Positions 8,501 through 16,257 of a DNA stretch of 64,000 bases are shown piece by piece (positions within the stretch are counted from its first letter, which is position 1; the number at the start of each line of letters is the position of its first letter). The position numbers were made by a program, and so were the translations under genes. The notes beneath the pieces are model-generated. The model was not told where the DNA came from, did not search any database, and saw only the letters and a program-made list of their open reading frames with translations. Origin of the DNA: Maritimibacter dapengensis. GTDB taxonomy: Bacteria > Pseudomonadota > Alphaproteobacteria > Rhodobacterales > Rhodobacteraceae. Location: the NCBI RefSeq assembly GCF_019218265.1, contig NZ_JAHUZE010000004.1, forward strand, positions 102,001 through 166,000, read 5' to 3'.

Positions 8501-10958
8501 GCCGGTCGAAGTTGAGGGCGAAACCATCGTGGACCTTCCCGTGACCGAAGAATGGGGCGCGGGCGTCTATGTGGCGGCGACACTCGTCAGGCCGCTTGAC
8601 GAGGCGCAAGGGCGCAATCCGACACGCGCACTCGGTCTCGCGCATGCGGGCGTCGATCCAGGCGCGCATCAGCTGTCTGCCAGCATCGACGCGCCGGAAA
8701 TGGCGAAGCCGCGTGGGACCGTGGAAGTAAGCGTGGTCGTCGATGGACTTGCCGAAGGCGATACGGCCTATGTGACGCTGGCCGCGATTGATCAGGGTAT
8801 TCTCAATCTCACAGGTTTCACCGACCCGGACCCATCCGATCATTATTTCGGCCAGAGAAGGCTCGGGATGGGGATACGCGATGTCTATGGTAAGCTTATC
8901 GACGGCATGACCGGCGACATGGGGCAGATCCGCTCGGGCGGCGATGCTTCGGCACAGATGCGGATGGAAGCCCCGCCCCCGACCGAAGAGCTGATGGCGC
9001 AGTTCTTTGGTCCCATCGAGGTGCAGAACGGGCGGGCGACCGCAACGATCGACTTGCCGGATTTCAACGGCTCAGTTCGGCTCATGGCGGTGGCCTGGTC
9101 GGAAACCGGCATCGGACAGGCGGGTGCGGATATGCTCGTGCGGGATCCGGTGGTTCTTTCCGCGTCCGTGCCGCGTTTCCTGGCACCGGGTGACCGCGCG
9201 CGGATGCTTCTGGAACTCACCCATGCGTCGGGACCGACCGGAGAGGTCGAGGTCACGGCGACCAGCGCCGGGCTTCAGATCGGCGGCGGTGTGCTGGCCG
9301 AAAGCGTGCGGCTTTCAGATGGTGCGACCGAACGCCTGTCTGTCCCGATACAGGCGGACACGGAAGGAACATACCGGATTTCAGTCGTGGTGACGCCGCC
9401 CGACGGCGAGCGCTTGACGAAAACCCTGACGATACCCGTTCAGTCGCTCGACCCGGACGTGGCGCGGACGTCGCGGTTCCAACTGGCCGCAGGCGACAGG
9501 TTCACCTTCACCAGGGATGTGTTCGACGATCTGCGACCGGGATCCGCCCGTGCGACGCTCGCTGCCGGTCCCCTGGCCCGGATTGACGCGCCGGGGCTGC
9601 TGGAACGTCTCGACCGCTATCCCTACGGCTGCACGGAACAGACGACATCGCGTGCGCTGCCGCTGCTCTACATGGGCGCTGTGGCCGAGGCGATGGGGCT
9701 CGCGGACCGCGACGATCTGCCGGCCCGGATCACCGACGCCATCGAGAACGTGCTGGCCAACCAATCCGCAAGCGGGAGCTTCGGGCTGTGGCGGGCGGGT
9801 TCAGGCGATCTGTGGCTCGATGCCTTCGTGTCCGATTTCCTGAGCCGGGCCCGTGCGCAGGGGTACGCCGTGCCGGATACGGCGTTCAGGACCGCGATGG
9901 ACAACCTTCGAAACCGGGTGAACTACTACCCGGAATTCGACGAAGGCGGACGCGATCTTGCCTATGCGCTTTACGTTTTGGCGCGCGAAGGCGCGGCGGC
10001 GATGGGTGATCTGCGTTACTATGCCGATGTGAAGGGCGAGGCATTCGACACGCCGCTCGCGACCGCCCAGATCGGTGCCGCACTTGCCGCCTATGGCGAT
10101 CCGACCCGTGCTGACAGGATGTTCTCGCAAGCGTCACGGCAACTGGCAACGGCGACGCCGGAAGGGCAGGTCTGGCGGGCGGATTACGGTACGAATCTGC
10201 GCGATACCGCGGCGGTGCTGACGCTCGCGGTGGAGGCCGGAAGCGACGTCGTCGACCGTGATGCCTTGACGACCCGTATCGCGCAGGCAGATCGTCATTG
10301 GTCCACACAGGAGGCGACATGGTCGCTCCTGGCCGCGAACGCGCTGTTGACGGATGCCGCGAATGCCGCACTCACGATCAACGGAGAGGCGATGGGAGGG
10401 CCGCTGGTCGAGGTGATGAACCCGGTGACTCTCGCCTCGCCCTGGCTGGTCGAGAATACCGGGAGTGCGCCCGTCGACCTCACCCTGACGACCTTCGGCG
10501 TTCCGCTCACGCCGGAGCCGCCAACGTCGAACGGCTACACCATCGAGCGACAGTATTTCTCGATGGAGGGTGAACCTGTTCGCGTCGATCAGGTCGCGCA
10601 AGGCGAGCGTTTTGTGACGCTGGTCACCGTGACGCCGCTGGGCGGTTCTGACGGCCGCCTGATGATCGCGGACCCACTGCCTGCCGGTTTCGAGATCGAC
10701 AACCCGAACCTGATAAGAGGCGGTGATATCCGGGCGCTGGACTGGCTCGACCTGACCGCGACCACGGAAAGCACCGAGTTTCGGCAGGACCGGTTTCTTG
10801 CCGCGGTGAACTGGCAAGCCGACACACCGATCCGACTGGCATATATCGTACGGGCCGTGACACCGGGCGAGTTTCACCATCCGGCGGTTTCGGTCGAGGA
10901 TATGTATCGCCCGGAATACCGCGCGACCGGATCGGCCGGACGGGTCGTGATCGAATGA
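5529..10958 (+). CDS. Alpha-2-macroglobulin family protein with N-terminal PAN/Apple domain
   Basis: About 1809 residues follow the ATG at 5529, which has AGGAGG eight bases upstream. A Sec signal peptide is present (MRKLLVFIAVFGGLATSAMSQ) with no lipobox cysteine. A Cys-rich PAN/Apple-like module follows (C..AC.SQ.AC.AMTFN....CFLK), then MG/bait-region beta domains. The thioester motif YGCTEQ has Cys1368 and Gln1371, after which comes the alpha-helical thioester-domain toroid. Bacterial A2Ms of the YfhM type are periplasmic protease traps and commonly sit next to pbpC, as here (4-base overlap). The canonical CxEQ implies a functional thioester. The role in envelope defence is inferred from the family. 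Confidence 0.95.
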   Translation: MRKLLVFIAVFGGLATSAMSQDLVPDRRLILNRNVDFYGSDLQSIFDTTLEQCESACLSQSACSAMTFNTRNASCFLKREVSDRVAYDGAFSGEVVETDPAILETAETRADELRGFLRAADFDAAKRRAEGLTNEFVAGGWDRDNLADLALEAERSANFIGAMRYWGAATVVGDNGGDWSEYGRLALAAGNVTDDRSEKRNLMAVALEASIAGYLRLENPGQRANTLLTMAQALENLGRGRETVPALRLANEIAPRDDIAEALDRAIGMFGFRVTETEVTSDNVQPAICATFSEPLIQTGHDYADFVQSDTSGLAVEASGDQLCIKGVEHGGRYSITLRSGLPSGSGEELAQPVQITQYVRDRSPAVHFPGQAYVLPATENAGLPIVAVNTDEVALSLLRISDRNLIRTLQENVLGRNFDQWQARYLTDQMAEEVWTGKGVVASELNRDVTTRLPIGEAIADQPPGIYALQASVPGADPYASPPAVQWFVISDIGLSSLWGADGVHVFARSLASAEPMAGAEVDLLNTANDVLATLTTDDMGYAHFGASLAAGQGSSAPAMLVVRQGEDDMVYLSLKGPEFDLSDRGVEGHPAAPPIDLFVTTDRGAYRAGETIYATALARDGEAEAIENLPITAILTRPDGVEYTRDLSTGSVAGGHVFDLPVGGNAPRGTWRIDFHADPEAPALASTTLLVEDFLPERIDFDLTLPEGPLSLDSAPQMSVDARYLFGAPGADLPYEGDIRLTPVTQIESLPGYRFGLWQDTPRPQFGSIVSGRTDGEGLAQVPLSFPEIESAGRPLLADVTLRVKEGSGRPVERSISRAVSAGGMMIGIKPAFDGELPENSEAVFDLVALAEDMAEVPMEVSWTLNRVTTRYQWYSRDGYWDWEPITTRSRVDGGALSLDGPTRVSAPVEWGRYELVVNREGGAHLASSVDFYAGWYVPADVSETPDMLEVSLDAQEYAVGDTARLRIVPREPGKAMVTVMSNRLIDMVPVEVEGETIVDLPVTEEWGAGVYVAATLVRPLDEAQGRNPTRALGLAHAGVDPGAHQLSASIDAPEMAKPRGTVEVSVVVDGLAEGDTAYVTLAAIDQGILNLTGFTDPDPSDHYFGQRRLGMGIRDVYGKLIDGMTGDMGQIRSGGDASAQMRMEAPPPTEELMAQFFGPIEVQNGRATATIDLPDFNGSVRLMAVAWSETGIGQAGADMLVRDPVVLSASVPRFLAPGDRARMLLELTHASGPTGEVEVTATSAGLQIGGGVLAESVRLSDGATERLSVPIQADTEGTYRISVVVTPPDGERLTKTLTIPVQSLDPDVARTSRFQLAAGDRFTFTRDVFDDLRPGSARATLAAGPLARIDAPGLLERLDRYPYGCTEQTTSRALPLLYMGAVAEAMGLADRDDLPARITDAIENVLANQSASGSFGLWRAGSGDLWLDAFVSDFLSRARAQGYAVPDTAFRTAMDNLRNRVNYYPEFDEGGRDLAYALYVLAREGAAAMGDLRYYADVKGEAFDTPLATAQIGAALAAYGDPTRADRMFSQASRQLATATPEGQVWRADYGTNLRDTAAVLTLAVEAGSDVVDRDALTTRIAQADRHWSTQEATWSLLAANALLTDAANAALTINGEAMGGPLVEVMNPVTLASPWLVENTGSAPVDLTLTTFGVPLTPEPPTSNGYTIERQYFSMEGEPVRVDQVAQGERFVTLVTVTPLGGSDGRLMIADPLPAGFEIDNPNLIRGGDIRALDWLDLTATTESTEFRQDRFLAAVNWQADTPIRLAYIVRAVTPGEFHHPAVSVEDMYRPEYRATGSAGRVVIE

Positions 10959-13000
10959 GACTGCGCTGGGGCATAGCCCTAGTGGCCGCGATGTGGGGTG
11001 CTGCTGCGTCGCGGGACCGTGTGGACCATTGGGTCGACGCCACTGTTCTCCCGCCTCTCAAGGTGGAAACCTCGGATGAGATACTGGACCGGAACGGCGA
11101 ACTTCTGCGCGCCTATACGGTGGCGGATGGTCGATGGCGACTGGCGGTTGAAGAAGCTCAGGTCGATCCGCTCCTCATCGAAATGCTGATCGCTTACGAA
11201 GACAAGCGGTTCCGCGATCATTCCGGTGTCGATGCGCGTGCTGCACTGCGGGCCGTCGCTCAGGCTGTCACACATGGAGAGATCGTATCGGGCGCATCGA
11301 CGCTGACGATGCAGGTCGCGCGGCTTCTGGAGGATGGGCCGACCGGGACACTGGACGGAAAGCTTCGCCAGATCAGGGTGGCGCTCGCGCTGGAGCGCCA
11401 GCTGACCAAGGACCAGATCCTCGCACTCTATCTCGACCGCGCGCCTTATGGCGGGAATACGGAAGGGATCCGCGCTGCGACGCGAATGTGGTTCGCAAAA
11501 GAGCCGGTTCGACTGACGGTCGCAGAGGCTGCGCTGCTCGTCGCGTTGCCCCAATCGCCTGAGACGCGGCGACCCGACCGCCATGCGAAAGCTGCTGAAA
11601 TTGCGCGGTCCCGGGTCGTCGAAAGGGCCCGGGCCGCAGGTATCCTGACGGACGAACGCGCCGCCACCGCGCGCGCCGCGCCCTTGCCATTGCAGCGTCG
11701 CGATATGCCTCGGAACGCCCCGCACCTGTCCGATCGCTTACGCGCGGAAGGGCCGGGATCGGACGGGCGCTTCGTCGCGACACTCGACCGTGGCGTGCAG
11801 CTTCGGCTGGAGACCCTAGCGGCGCGGGCTGTCGCGGATCACGGGGGCGGACGTCTTTCGATCGCGATCGTCGCCGTCGACCATCAAAGCGGCGAGCTCC
11901 TCGCGTCTGTCGGGTCGGCGGATTATGCGGCGGATGCCCGGCAGGGTTTCGTGGACATGACCCGCGCCGTGCGTTCTCCGGGATCGACGCTCAAACCGCT
12001 GGTCTATGCGATGGCTTTCGACGACGGCCTGGCCCATCCCGAAACCCTGATCGACGACAGTCCGATCGCTTTCGGACGCTACGCGCCCGAGAATTTCGAC
12101 GGTGCGTTTCGCGGACCCGTTACGGTGGCGGAGGCGCTGCGCTTGTCTCTGAACATCCCCGTGGTCGCGCTGACATCGGAGATTGGTCCGGCACGCCTGT
12201 TCGCCACGCTCGAACGCGGTGGTGCCGCGCCCCGTCTTTCGTCCGGTGCGCCGGGACTCGCGATTTCGCTTGGCGGGCTCGGGGTTACACCGGAGGGACT
12301 TGCGACGCTCTATGCCGGACTGGCTTCTGGCGGTCGGGCCATGTGTCTGTCCCATCGCGCCGATCAGGCGCCTCCGGTTCCCGGCCGGCTCGTCTCGCCC
12401 GAAGCGGCCTGGCAGGTGGGGCATATCCTGACCTCCATCCCGCCGCCGCCCAACGCGCCGCGCGAACGGATCGCTTACAAGACCGGGACGAGCTACGGCC
12501 ACCGCGACACGTGGGCAGTGGGATATGACGGGCAATACGTGGTGGTGGTCTGGATGGGTCGTGCGGACGGGACTCCGGTGCCGGGCGCGTTCGGCGCGGA
12601 CATGGCAGCACCGATCCTGTTCGAGGCGTTTTCGCGTGTCTCGCCGCGCGTCACCCCCCTTGGCCCGCCGCCACCCGGTACCCTGATGATCAGCCATGAT
12701 GCGCTCCCCGCTCCTTTGCGGGAGTTTCGTGCCCGCAACGCGGTCTTCCGCCACGCCAAGGGCAGCCCCGAACTGGCCTTTCCCCCCGACGGTGCGACGA
12801 TCGAAACCGCGGGCGGCGCGGTTGCGGTCAAGATCCGCGACGGGCGTCCGCCGTTCACCGTCCTTGCCAACGGCGCACCCGTTATCGTGGCCAGCCATGC
12901 CCGCGAGACAATGCTGGACCTGTCTGCTCCGGGCCACGTCATGCTGTCCGTCATAGACGCCGACGGGCGCGCGGCCCGTGCGCGCGTCGAACTGCGGTGA
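10955..13000 (+). CDS. pbpC: Penicillin-binding protein 1C (bifunctional transglycosylase/transpeptidase)
   Basis: The 681-residue protein has an N-terminal hydrophobic anchor and a GT51 glycosyltransferase domain (AYEDKRF with catalytic Glu82, then GASTLTMQVARLL). The transpeptidase has nucleophile Ser344 in the STLK tetrad, SLN and KTGTS motifs. A C-terminal beta-rich BiPBP_C domain follows. It polymerises and cross-links peptidoglycan at the periplasmic face. ATGA overlaps the end of the alpha-2-macroglobulin gene, the known yfhM-pbpC arrangement, consistent with a joint role in repairing and guarding a breached envelope (inference). Confidence 0.95.
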   Translation: MRLRWGIALVAAMWGAAASRDRVDHWVDATVLPPLKVETSDEILDRNGELLRAYTVADGRWRLAVEEAQVDPLLIEMLIAYEDKRFRDHSGVDARAALRAVAQAVTHGEIVSGASTLTMQVARLLEDGPTGTLDGKLRQIRVALALERQLTKDQILALYLDRAPYGGNTEGIRAATRMWFAKEPVRLTVAEAALLVALPQSPETRRPDRHAKAAEIARSRVVERARAAGILTDERAATARAAPLPLQRRDMPRNAPHLSDRLRAEGPGSDGRFVATLDRGVQLRLETLAARAVADHGGGRLSIAIVAVDHQSGELLASVGSADYAADARQGFVDMTRAVRSPGSTLKPLVYAMAFDDGLAHPETLIDDSPIAFGRYAPENFDGAFRGPVTVAEALRLSLNIPVVALTSEIGPARLFATLERGGAAPRLSSGAPGLAISLGGLGVTPEGLATLYAGLASGGRAMCLSHRADQAPPVPGRLVSPEAAWQVGHILTSIPPPPNAPRERIAYKTGTSYGHRDTWAVGYDGQYVVVVWMGRADGTPVPGAFGADMAAPILFEAFSRVSPRVTPLGPPPPGTLMISHDALPAPLREFRARNAVFRHAKGSPELAFPPDGATIETAGGAVAVKIRDGRPPFTVLANGAPVIVASHARETMLDLSAPGHVMLSVIDADGRAARARVELR

Positions 13001-13111
13001 GGCTGACAAGCGGAGCGGGCTGACGCCCGCACAGGGTTTGCGCGGTCCGGCCTACGGCCAGCCCGCGCGGGTTTTGCCTCGGGCGGGGATATTTCAGGAC
13101 CGGAAACAGGG
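13001..13111. other. Convergent intergenic region with hairpins and a Rhodobacteraceae-type downstream motif
   Basis: This region separates the convergent pbpC and RNase T2 genes. A perfect 6-bp stem GCGGGC/GCCCGC (13015-13030) and a GC-rich inverted pair GCGCGG/CCGCGC around 13040-13070 are visible. A GGGGATATTTCAGGAC string follows. It resembles the ATATTTTTGGA strings seen after many Rhodobacteraceae genes and also, inverted, near 47.7 kb here. It probably ends transcription from both sides, but no clean U-tract follows the stems. Confidence 0.4.
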
Positions 13112-13735
13112 TTATCGGATCGGCTCCAGAAGGGCGCCCTGCATCGTGCAGTCGCGCCGCGTATCAGGGGCGCAGGGGCGCGGGGCGAGGTCTTTCGTGA
13201 GGCAGATGCGCGCCTCCTGGATATGGCCGGATTTGCAGGTGATCGTCACCATGTCCGGGTTCCAGTCCGGGTTGGCCTGAAGAAAGGCGTCTTCGATCAC
13301 CTTCGCGGGGATTTCGAAAGCGCGGTCGATTTTGCGCAGCACCTCGGGCCGGTTCACGCGGCCGAAGGCATTTCGTGCAAGGTCGTAATAGGCAGGGGCC
13401 TCGAGCCCTGAGCAGACGCCATGCTTTTTCCACTGGTACCATGCCGCACCGCCCGCACCGAAGATGTCGGCCTGTGCGCGCGTCATCTGGCGCGAGGGCG
13501 CGCGGGCGGTTGTGGGGCAATAGGCGGGCCAGCCCTGTTCGTATTGTGGCCAGAGACCGTGGACGACCCAGCCGAAATCCTCTTCGCATTGCTCGGATCG
13601 CCGCGCGTCGCCTTCGAGCTTGCACCAGTTCGGCGACCACGACAGGGCGAGGACGTAATAGTCGAAATCTCCTGCCTTCTCACCATCGGCCCAGGCCGCT
13701 CCCATGCTCATGAGCAGGATCAACAAGACGCGCAT
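13112..13735 (-). CDS. Ribonuclease T2 family protein (periplasmic RNase I type)
   Basis: The 207-residue protein has a signal peptide (MRVLLILLMSMGAAWA). It has the first active-site segment WVVHGLWPQ (His59) and the second, QWKKHGVCSG (His105), plus paired cysteines. RNase T2 enzymes cleave RNA non-specifically through a 2',3'-cyclic intermediate, usually in the periplasm. The family's usual catalytic Glu before W..KHG appears to be Gln101 here, so activity may be altered. AGGAAAG precedes the ATG. It is monocistronic, divergent from trcR. Confidence 0.88.
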   Translation of the reverse strand: MRVLLILLMSMGAAWADGEKAGDFDYYVLALSWSPNWCKLEGDARRSEQCEEDFGWVVHGLWPQYEQGWPAYCPTTARAPSRQMTRAQADIFGAGGAAWYQWKKHGVCSGLEAPAYYDLARNAFGRVNRPEVLRKIDRAFEIPAKVIEDAFLQANPDWNPDMVTITCKSGHIQEARICLTKDLAPRPCAPDTRRDCTMQGALLEPIR

Positions 13736-13859
13736 TCACTCTTTCCTCATCCATTTTCCTGCACTATATAGCCGCCAAGTTTCCCGACAACGGTAGCCCA
13801 GCCTGAGACAGGCGCCCCTTTCCGGGGACCGGCACCGGCGTATCCAAAGGAGTGTCATC

Positions 13860-14606
13860 ATGGACAAACCGATCATGGCAAAGGCGACCGCCGTCTGGCT
13901 CGTCGACAATACGACGATCAGCTTCAAGCAGGTCGCGGATTTCTGCGGGCTTCACGAGCTCGAGGTGCAGGGCATCGCCGATGGCGAGGTTGCGCAGGGC
14001 GTCAAAGGGTTCGATCCGATCGCCAACAACCAGCTTACGCAGGACGAGATCGAAAAGGCGCAGGCCGATCCGTCCCACAAGCTCAAGCTCAAGTTCAACC
14101 CGGCTGCGGTCGGCGAGGAAAAGCGCCGAGGTCCGCGCTACACGCCGCTGTCCAAGCGTCAGGACCGGCCGAATTCGATCCTGTGGCTGGTGAAATTCCA
14201 CCCCGAGCTGACCGATGCGCAGATCGCCAAGCTCGTGGGCACCACCAAGCCGACGATCCAGTCGATCCGCGAGCGGACGCACTGGAACATTCAGGCGATG
14301 GAGCCGATCGACCCGGTTGCGCTGGGCCTGTGCAAGCAGACCGAGCTGGACGCCGCCGTGCAGAAGGCAGCGGCGAAGCGCGCCAAGGAAGGCGAGGCGA
14401 TGTCCGACGACGAGCGCCGCAAGCTGCTCTCGACCGAGCAGTCGCTGGCCGCCGATGACGAGCCGAAGATCCCCACCGCCATCGAGGGGCTCGAAGCCTT
14501 CACGCTGAGCGGTAACGACGACAAGAAGGAAGAAGAGGCGACGCCGGATGCGGACAGTTTCTTCAACCTCCCCGACTCGGACGACGAGGACGAAGACGAC
14601 AAGTAA
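13860..14606 (+). CDS. trcR: Cell-cycle transcriptional regulator TrcR (DUF1013)
   Basis: The 248-residue protein matches the alphaproteobacterial DUF1013/TrcR family throughout: MAKATAVWLVDNTTISFKQ, then a GPRYTPLSKRQDRP motif and an HTH-like segment LTDAQIAKLVGTTKPTIQSIRERTHWN near 118-145. A C-terminal tail rich in Asp/Glu and Lys follows. In Caulobacter the homologue is a sigma-factor-associated cell-cycle regulator. AAAGGAG lies upstream of the ATG. A strong hairpin terminator follows, so it is likely monocistronic. Confidence 0.88.
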   Translation: MDKPIMAKATAVWLVDNTTISFKQVADFCGLHELEVQGIADGEVAQGVKGFDPIANNQLTQDEIEKAQADPSHKLKLKFNPAAVGEEKRRGPRYTPLSKRQDRPNSILWLVKFHPELTDAQIAKLVGTTKPTIQSIRERTHWNIQAMEPIDPVALGLCKQTELDAAVQKAAAKRAKEGEAMSDDERRKLLSTEQSLAADDEPKIPTAIEGLEAFTLSGNDDKKEEEATPDADSFFNLPDSDDEDEDDK

Positions 14607-14629
14607 GCCCGGCGCTTTCTTGCCGGTTT

Positions 14630-14659
14630 GGGCGCGGGCTTCGGTCCGCGCCCTTTTTT
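14630..14659 (+). terminator. Intrinsic terminator after trcR
   Basis: An 8-bp perfect stem GGGCGCGG/CCGCGCCC has an 8-base loop and is followed by TTTTTT. It starts 23 bases after the trcR stop codon. Confidence 0.9.
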
Positions 14660-14714
14660 GTTTCGTGGACTCGCGCGCCCGCCTCGCGTTCAATGGGGCG
14701 AAGGAGACCACGTC

Positions 14715-15275
14715 ATGCGCATCGTCCCGTTTCTCTTGATCTTGTCCGGACCGGCCTGTGCCGATACGGCTTGTGACGAAATGTGGTTCGTGCGGAACCT
14801 TGCGTTCGATCGAGCCGGTTATTGCTTCGGCTCCCGACTTGGCGCCGCGGTGTTCGACAATTCGGATTGCATCGGAACGCAGATCACGCTCGCGCCGGAT
14901 GTGCGAGAGGCGACAGCAATGATCAGGGAGAGCGAAGCCTACCTCGGGTGCGACGTGAATACCGAAGCCACTGGGCTCGCGCTTTCCCGGATGCCGCTTC
15001 TCAGGCAGCTTTCCGATCTTCCGATCCCGACGGAATACGACGGGTCCGCCTGTCTTGGCTGGACCGGGCCGGACATTCCCTTGCGGTCAGGTCATGCCGT
15101 GGATGCGCTTGTCGTGGGTTCGGCGCAGGCCGGTTTGGACATCGTCTGGGAATACGAATGGCTCGAAAATCCCGGTTGGGAATTCATCTCGGTCTACCGC
15201 GATGGCGAAGTACTTGCGATGGGTTGGTCGAATACGCCTGTCGACATCGACCTGTGCACGCATCTGGCGGGGTGA
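14715..15275 (+). CDS. Small secreted protein, DUF4453/YARHG-like
   Basis: The 186-residue protein starts with a short signal peptide (MRIVPFLLILSGPACA) and then CDEMWFVRNLAFDRAGYCFGS, which resembles the YARHG-type/DUF4453 repeat seen in secreted roseobacter proteins. Six or so cysteines suggest disulfides in the periplasm or outside the cell. AAGGAG precedes the ATG at 14715; an in-frame upstream ATG at 14628 would run through the trcR terminator and is unlikely. Function is unknown. It is convergent with the AEC transporter gene. Confidence 0.7.
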   Translation: MRIVPFLLILSGPACADTACDEMWFVRNLAFDRAGYCFGSRLGAAVFDNSDCIGTQITLAPDVREATAMIRESEAYLGCDVNTEATGLALSRMPLLRQLSDLPIPTEYDGSACLGWTGPDIPLRSGHAVDALVVGSAQAGLDIVWEYEWLENPGWEFISVYRDGEVLAMGWSNTPVDIDLCTHLAG

Positions 15276-15296
15276 TTGCCCGAGCGGCGGAGGGGT

Positions 15297-16220
15297 CTAG
15301 CCGACCCAGGCGATTACCGCCGATACCGTGAAGATCGACAAGGCCGTCGAGATCAGGATCGAAGCGGAAACGCGCTGCGGCGCGACACCGTAATGCTGTG
15401 CGAGGATGTAGACGTTTCCGGCGACCGGGAGTGCGGCGGCGGCGATCATCACGCCGGCCTTGAACGGGTCGATTGTGAAGACGACCAGTGCCATGAGGGC
15501 GACTGCCGCCGGATGCAGCACCAGCTTGGCGAAGGATAGCCAGCCCGCGACACTCAGACGTTCCGCGGACTTGCCGGCGAGCGATGCCCCGATTGCGAAG
15601 AGTGCGCCGGGTGTGGCGGCCGCGCCAAGCAAGGTCAGCGCCTCGTTTGCGGGGCCAGGGATCGCCCAGCCGGTTGCTGACCATGCGAAGCCTGCGACGA
15701 TTGAAACGATCATCGGGTTCTTCACGAGGCCCATCGCCACGGTGCCGAGGACCGCAGGGCTGACCCGTCCGTCCCGCGAACCCGTGATCAGGATCACGAT
15801 GAGCGACGAGAATACGACGAGGTCCACGGCGAGGCAGAGCATCACCGGGCCAATTGCTTCCGGCCCGAACAGAAGCGTGAGCATGGGGATGCCGAGAAAC
15901 CCGGTGTTGCCGATCACGGCGCATTGGGCCTCGACCGCGGCCTCCTCGACGCCGCGCTTTCTGAGCAGGGCGATGGTGGTGGCGACGAGATAGATCGCCG
16001 TCGTCCCGATCAGGTAGGCCCAGATATAGGGCCAGTCGAGCACGTCGCGCAGGTTCAGGTTCGCCGAGAACTTCAGGAGCATCGCGGAGAGCGCGAAGTA
16101 GAAGACGAACTTCGTGAGCGCAGCGGTTGCAGCCTCGGAGAAGAACCCCGTGCGCCCTGCAAGATAGCCGACGGCGATGAGCGAGAAGAAGGGCAGGGTC
16201 TGCAAGAGCACGTCGATCAT
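15297..16220 (-). CDS. AEC family transporter (auxin efflux carrier-like)
   Basis: The 307-residue protein is hydrophobic throughout with about ten predicted membrane helices. The N-terminal MIDVLLQTLPFFSLIAVGYLAGR, the central NTGFLGIPML motif and the C-terminal half LPVAGNVYILAQHYGV are characteristic of the AEC/malate-permease superfamily. Such carriers export small organic acids or related metabolites at the inner membrane; the substrate cannot be read from sequence. It ends about 40 bases before imuB starts on the other side of its promoter end, and both genes lie on the minus strand. Confidence 0.9.
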   Translation of the reverse strand: MIDVLLQTLPFFSLIAVGYLAGRTGFFSEAATAALTKFVFYFALSAMLLKFSANLNLRDVLDWPYIWAYLIGTTAIYLVATTIALLRKRGVEEAAVEAQCAVIGNTGFLGIPMLTLLFGPEAIGPVMLCLAVDLVVFSSLIVILITGSRDGRVSPAVLGTVAMGLVKNPMIVSIVAGFAWSATGWAIPGPANEALTLLGAAATPGALFAIGASLAGKSAERLSVAGWLSFAKLVLHPAAVALMALVVFTIDPFKAGVMIAAAALPVAGNVYILAQHYGVAPQRVSASILISTALSIFTVSAVIAWVG

Positions 16221-16257
16221 GGACGCGCGTTAGCATGGGGAGCGTGGCGGGGGAAGA

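Noticed and set aside
7014-8843. Minus-strand open frame of 609 codons inside the alpha-2-macroglobulin gene
   Set aside because: Shadow of the A2M reading frame with no domain, start context or signal.
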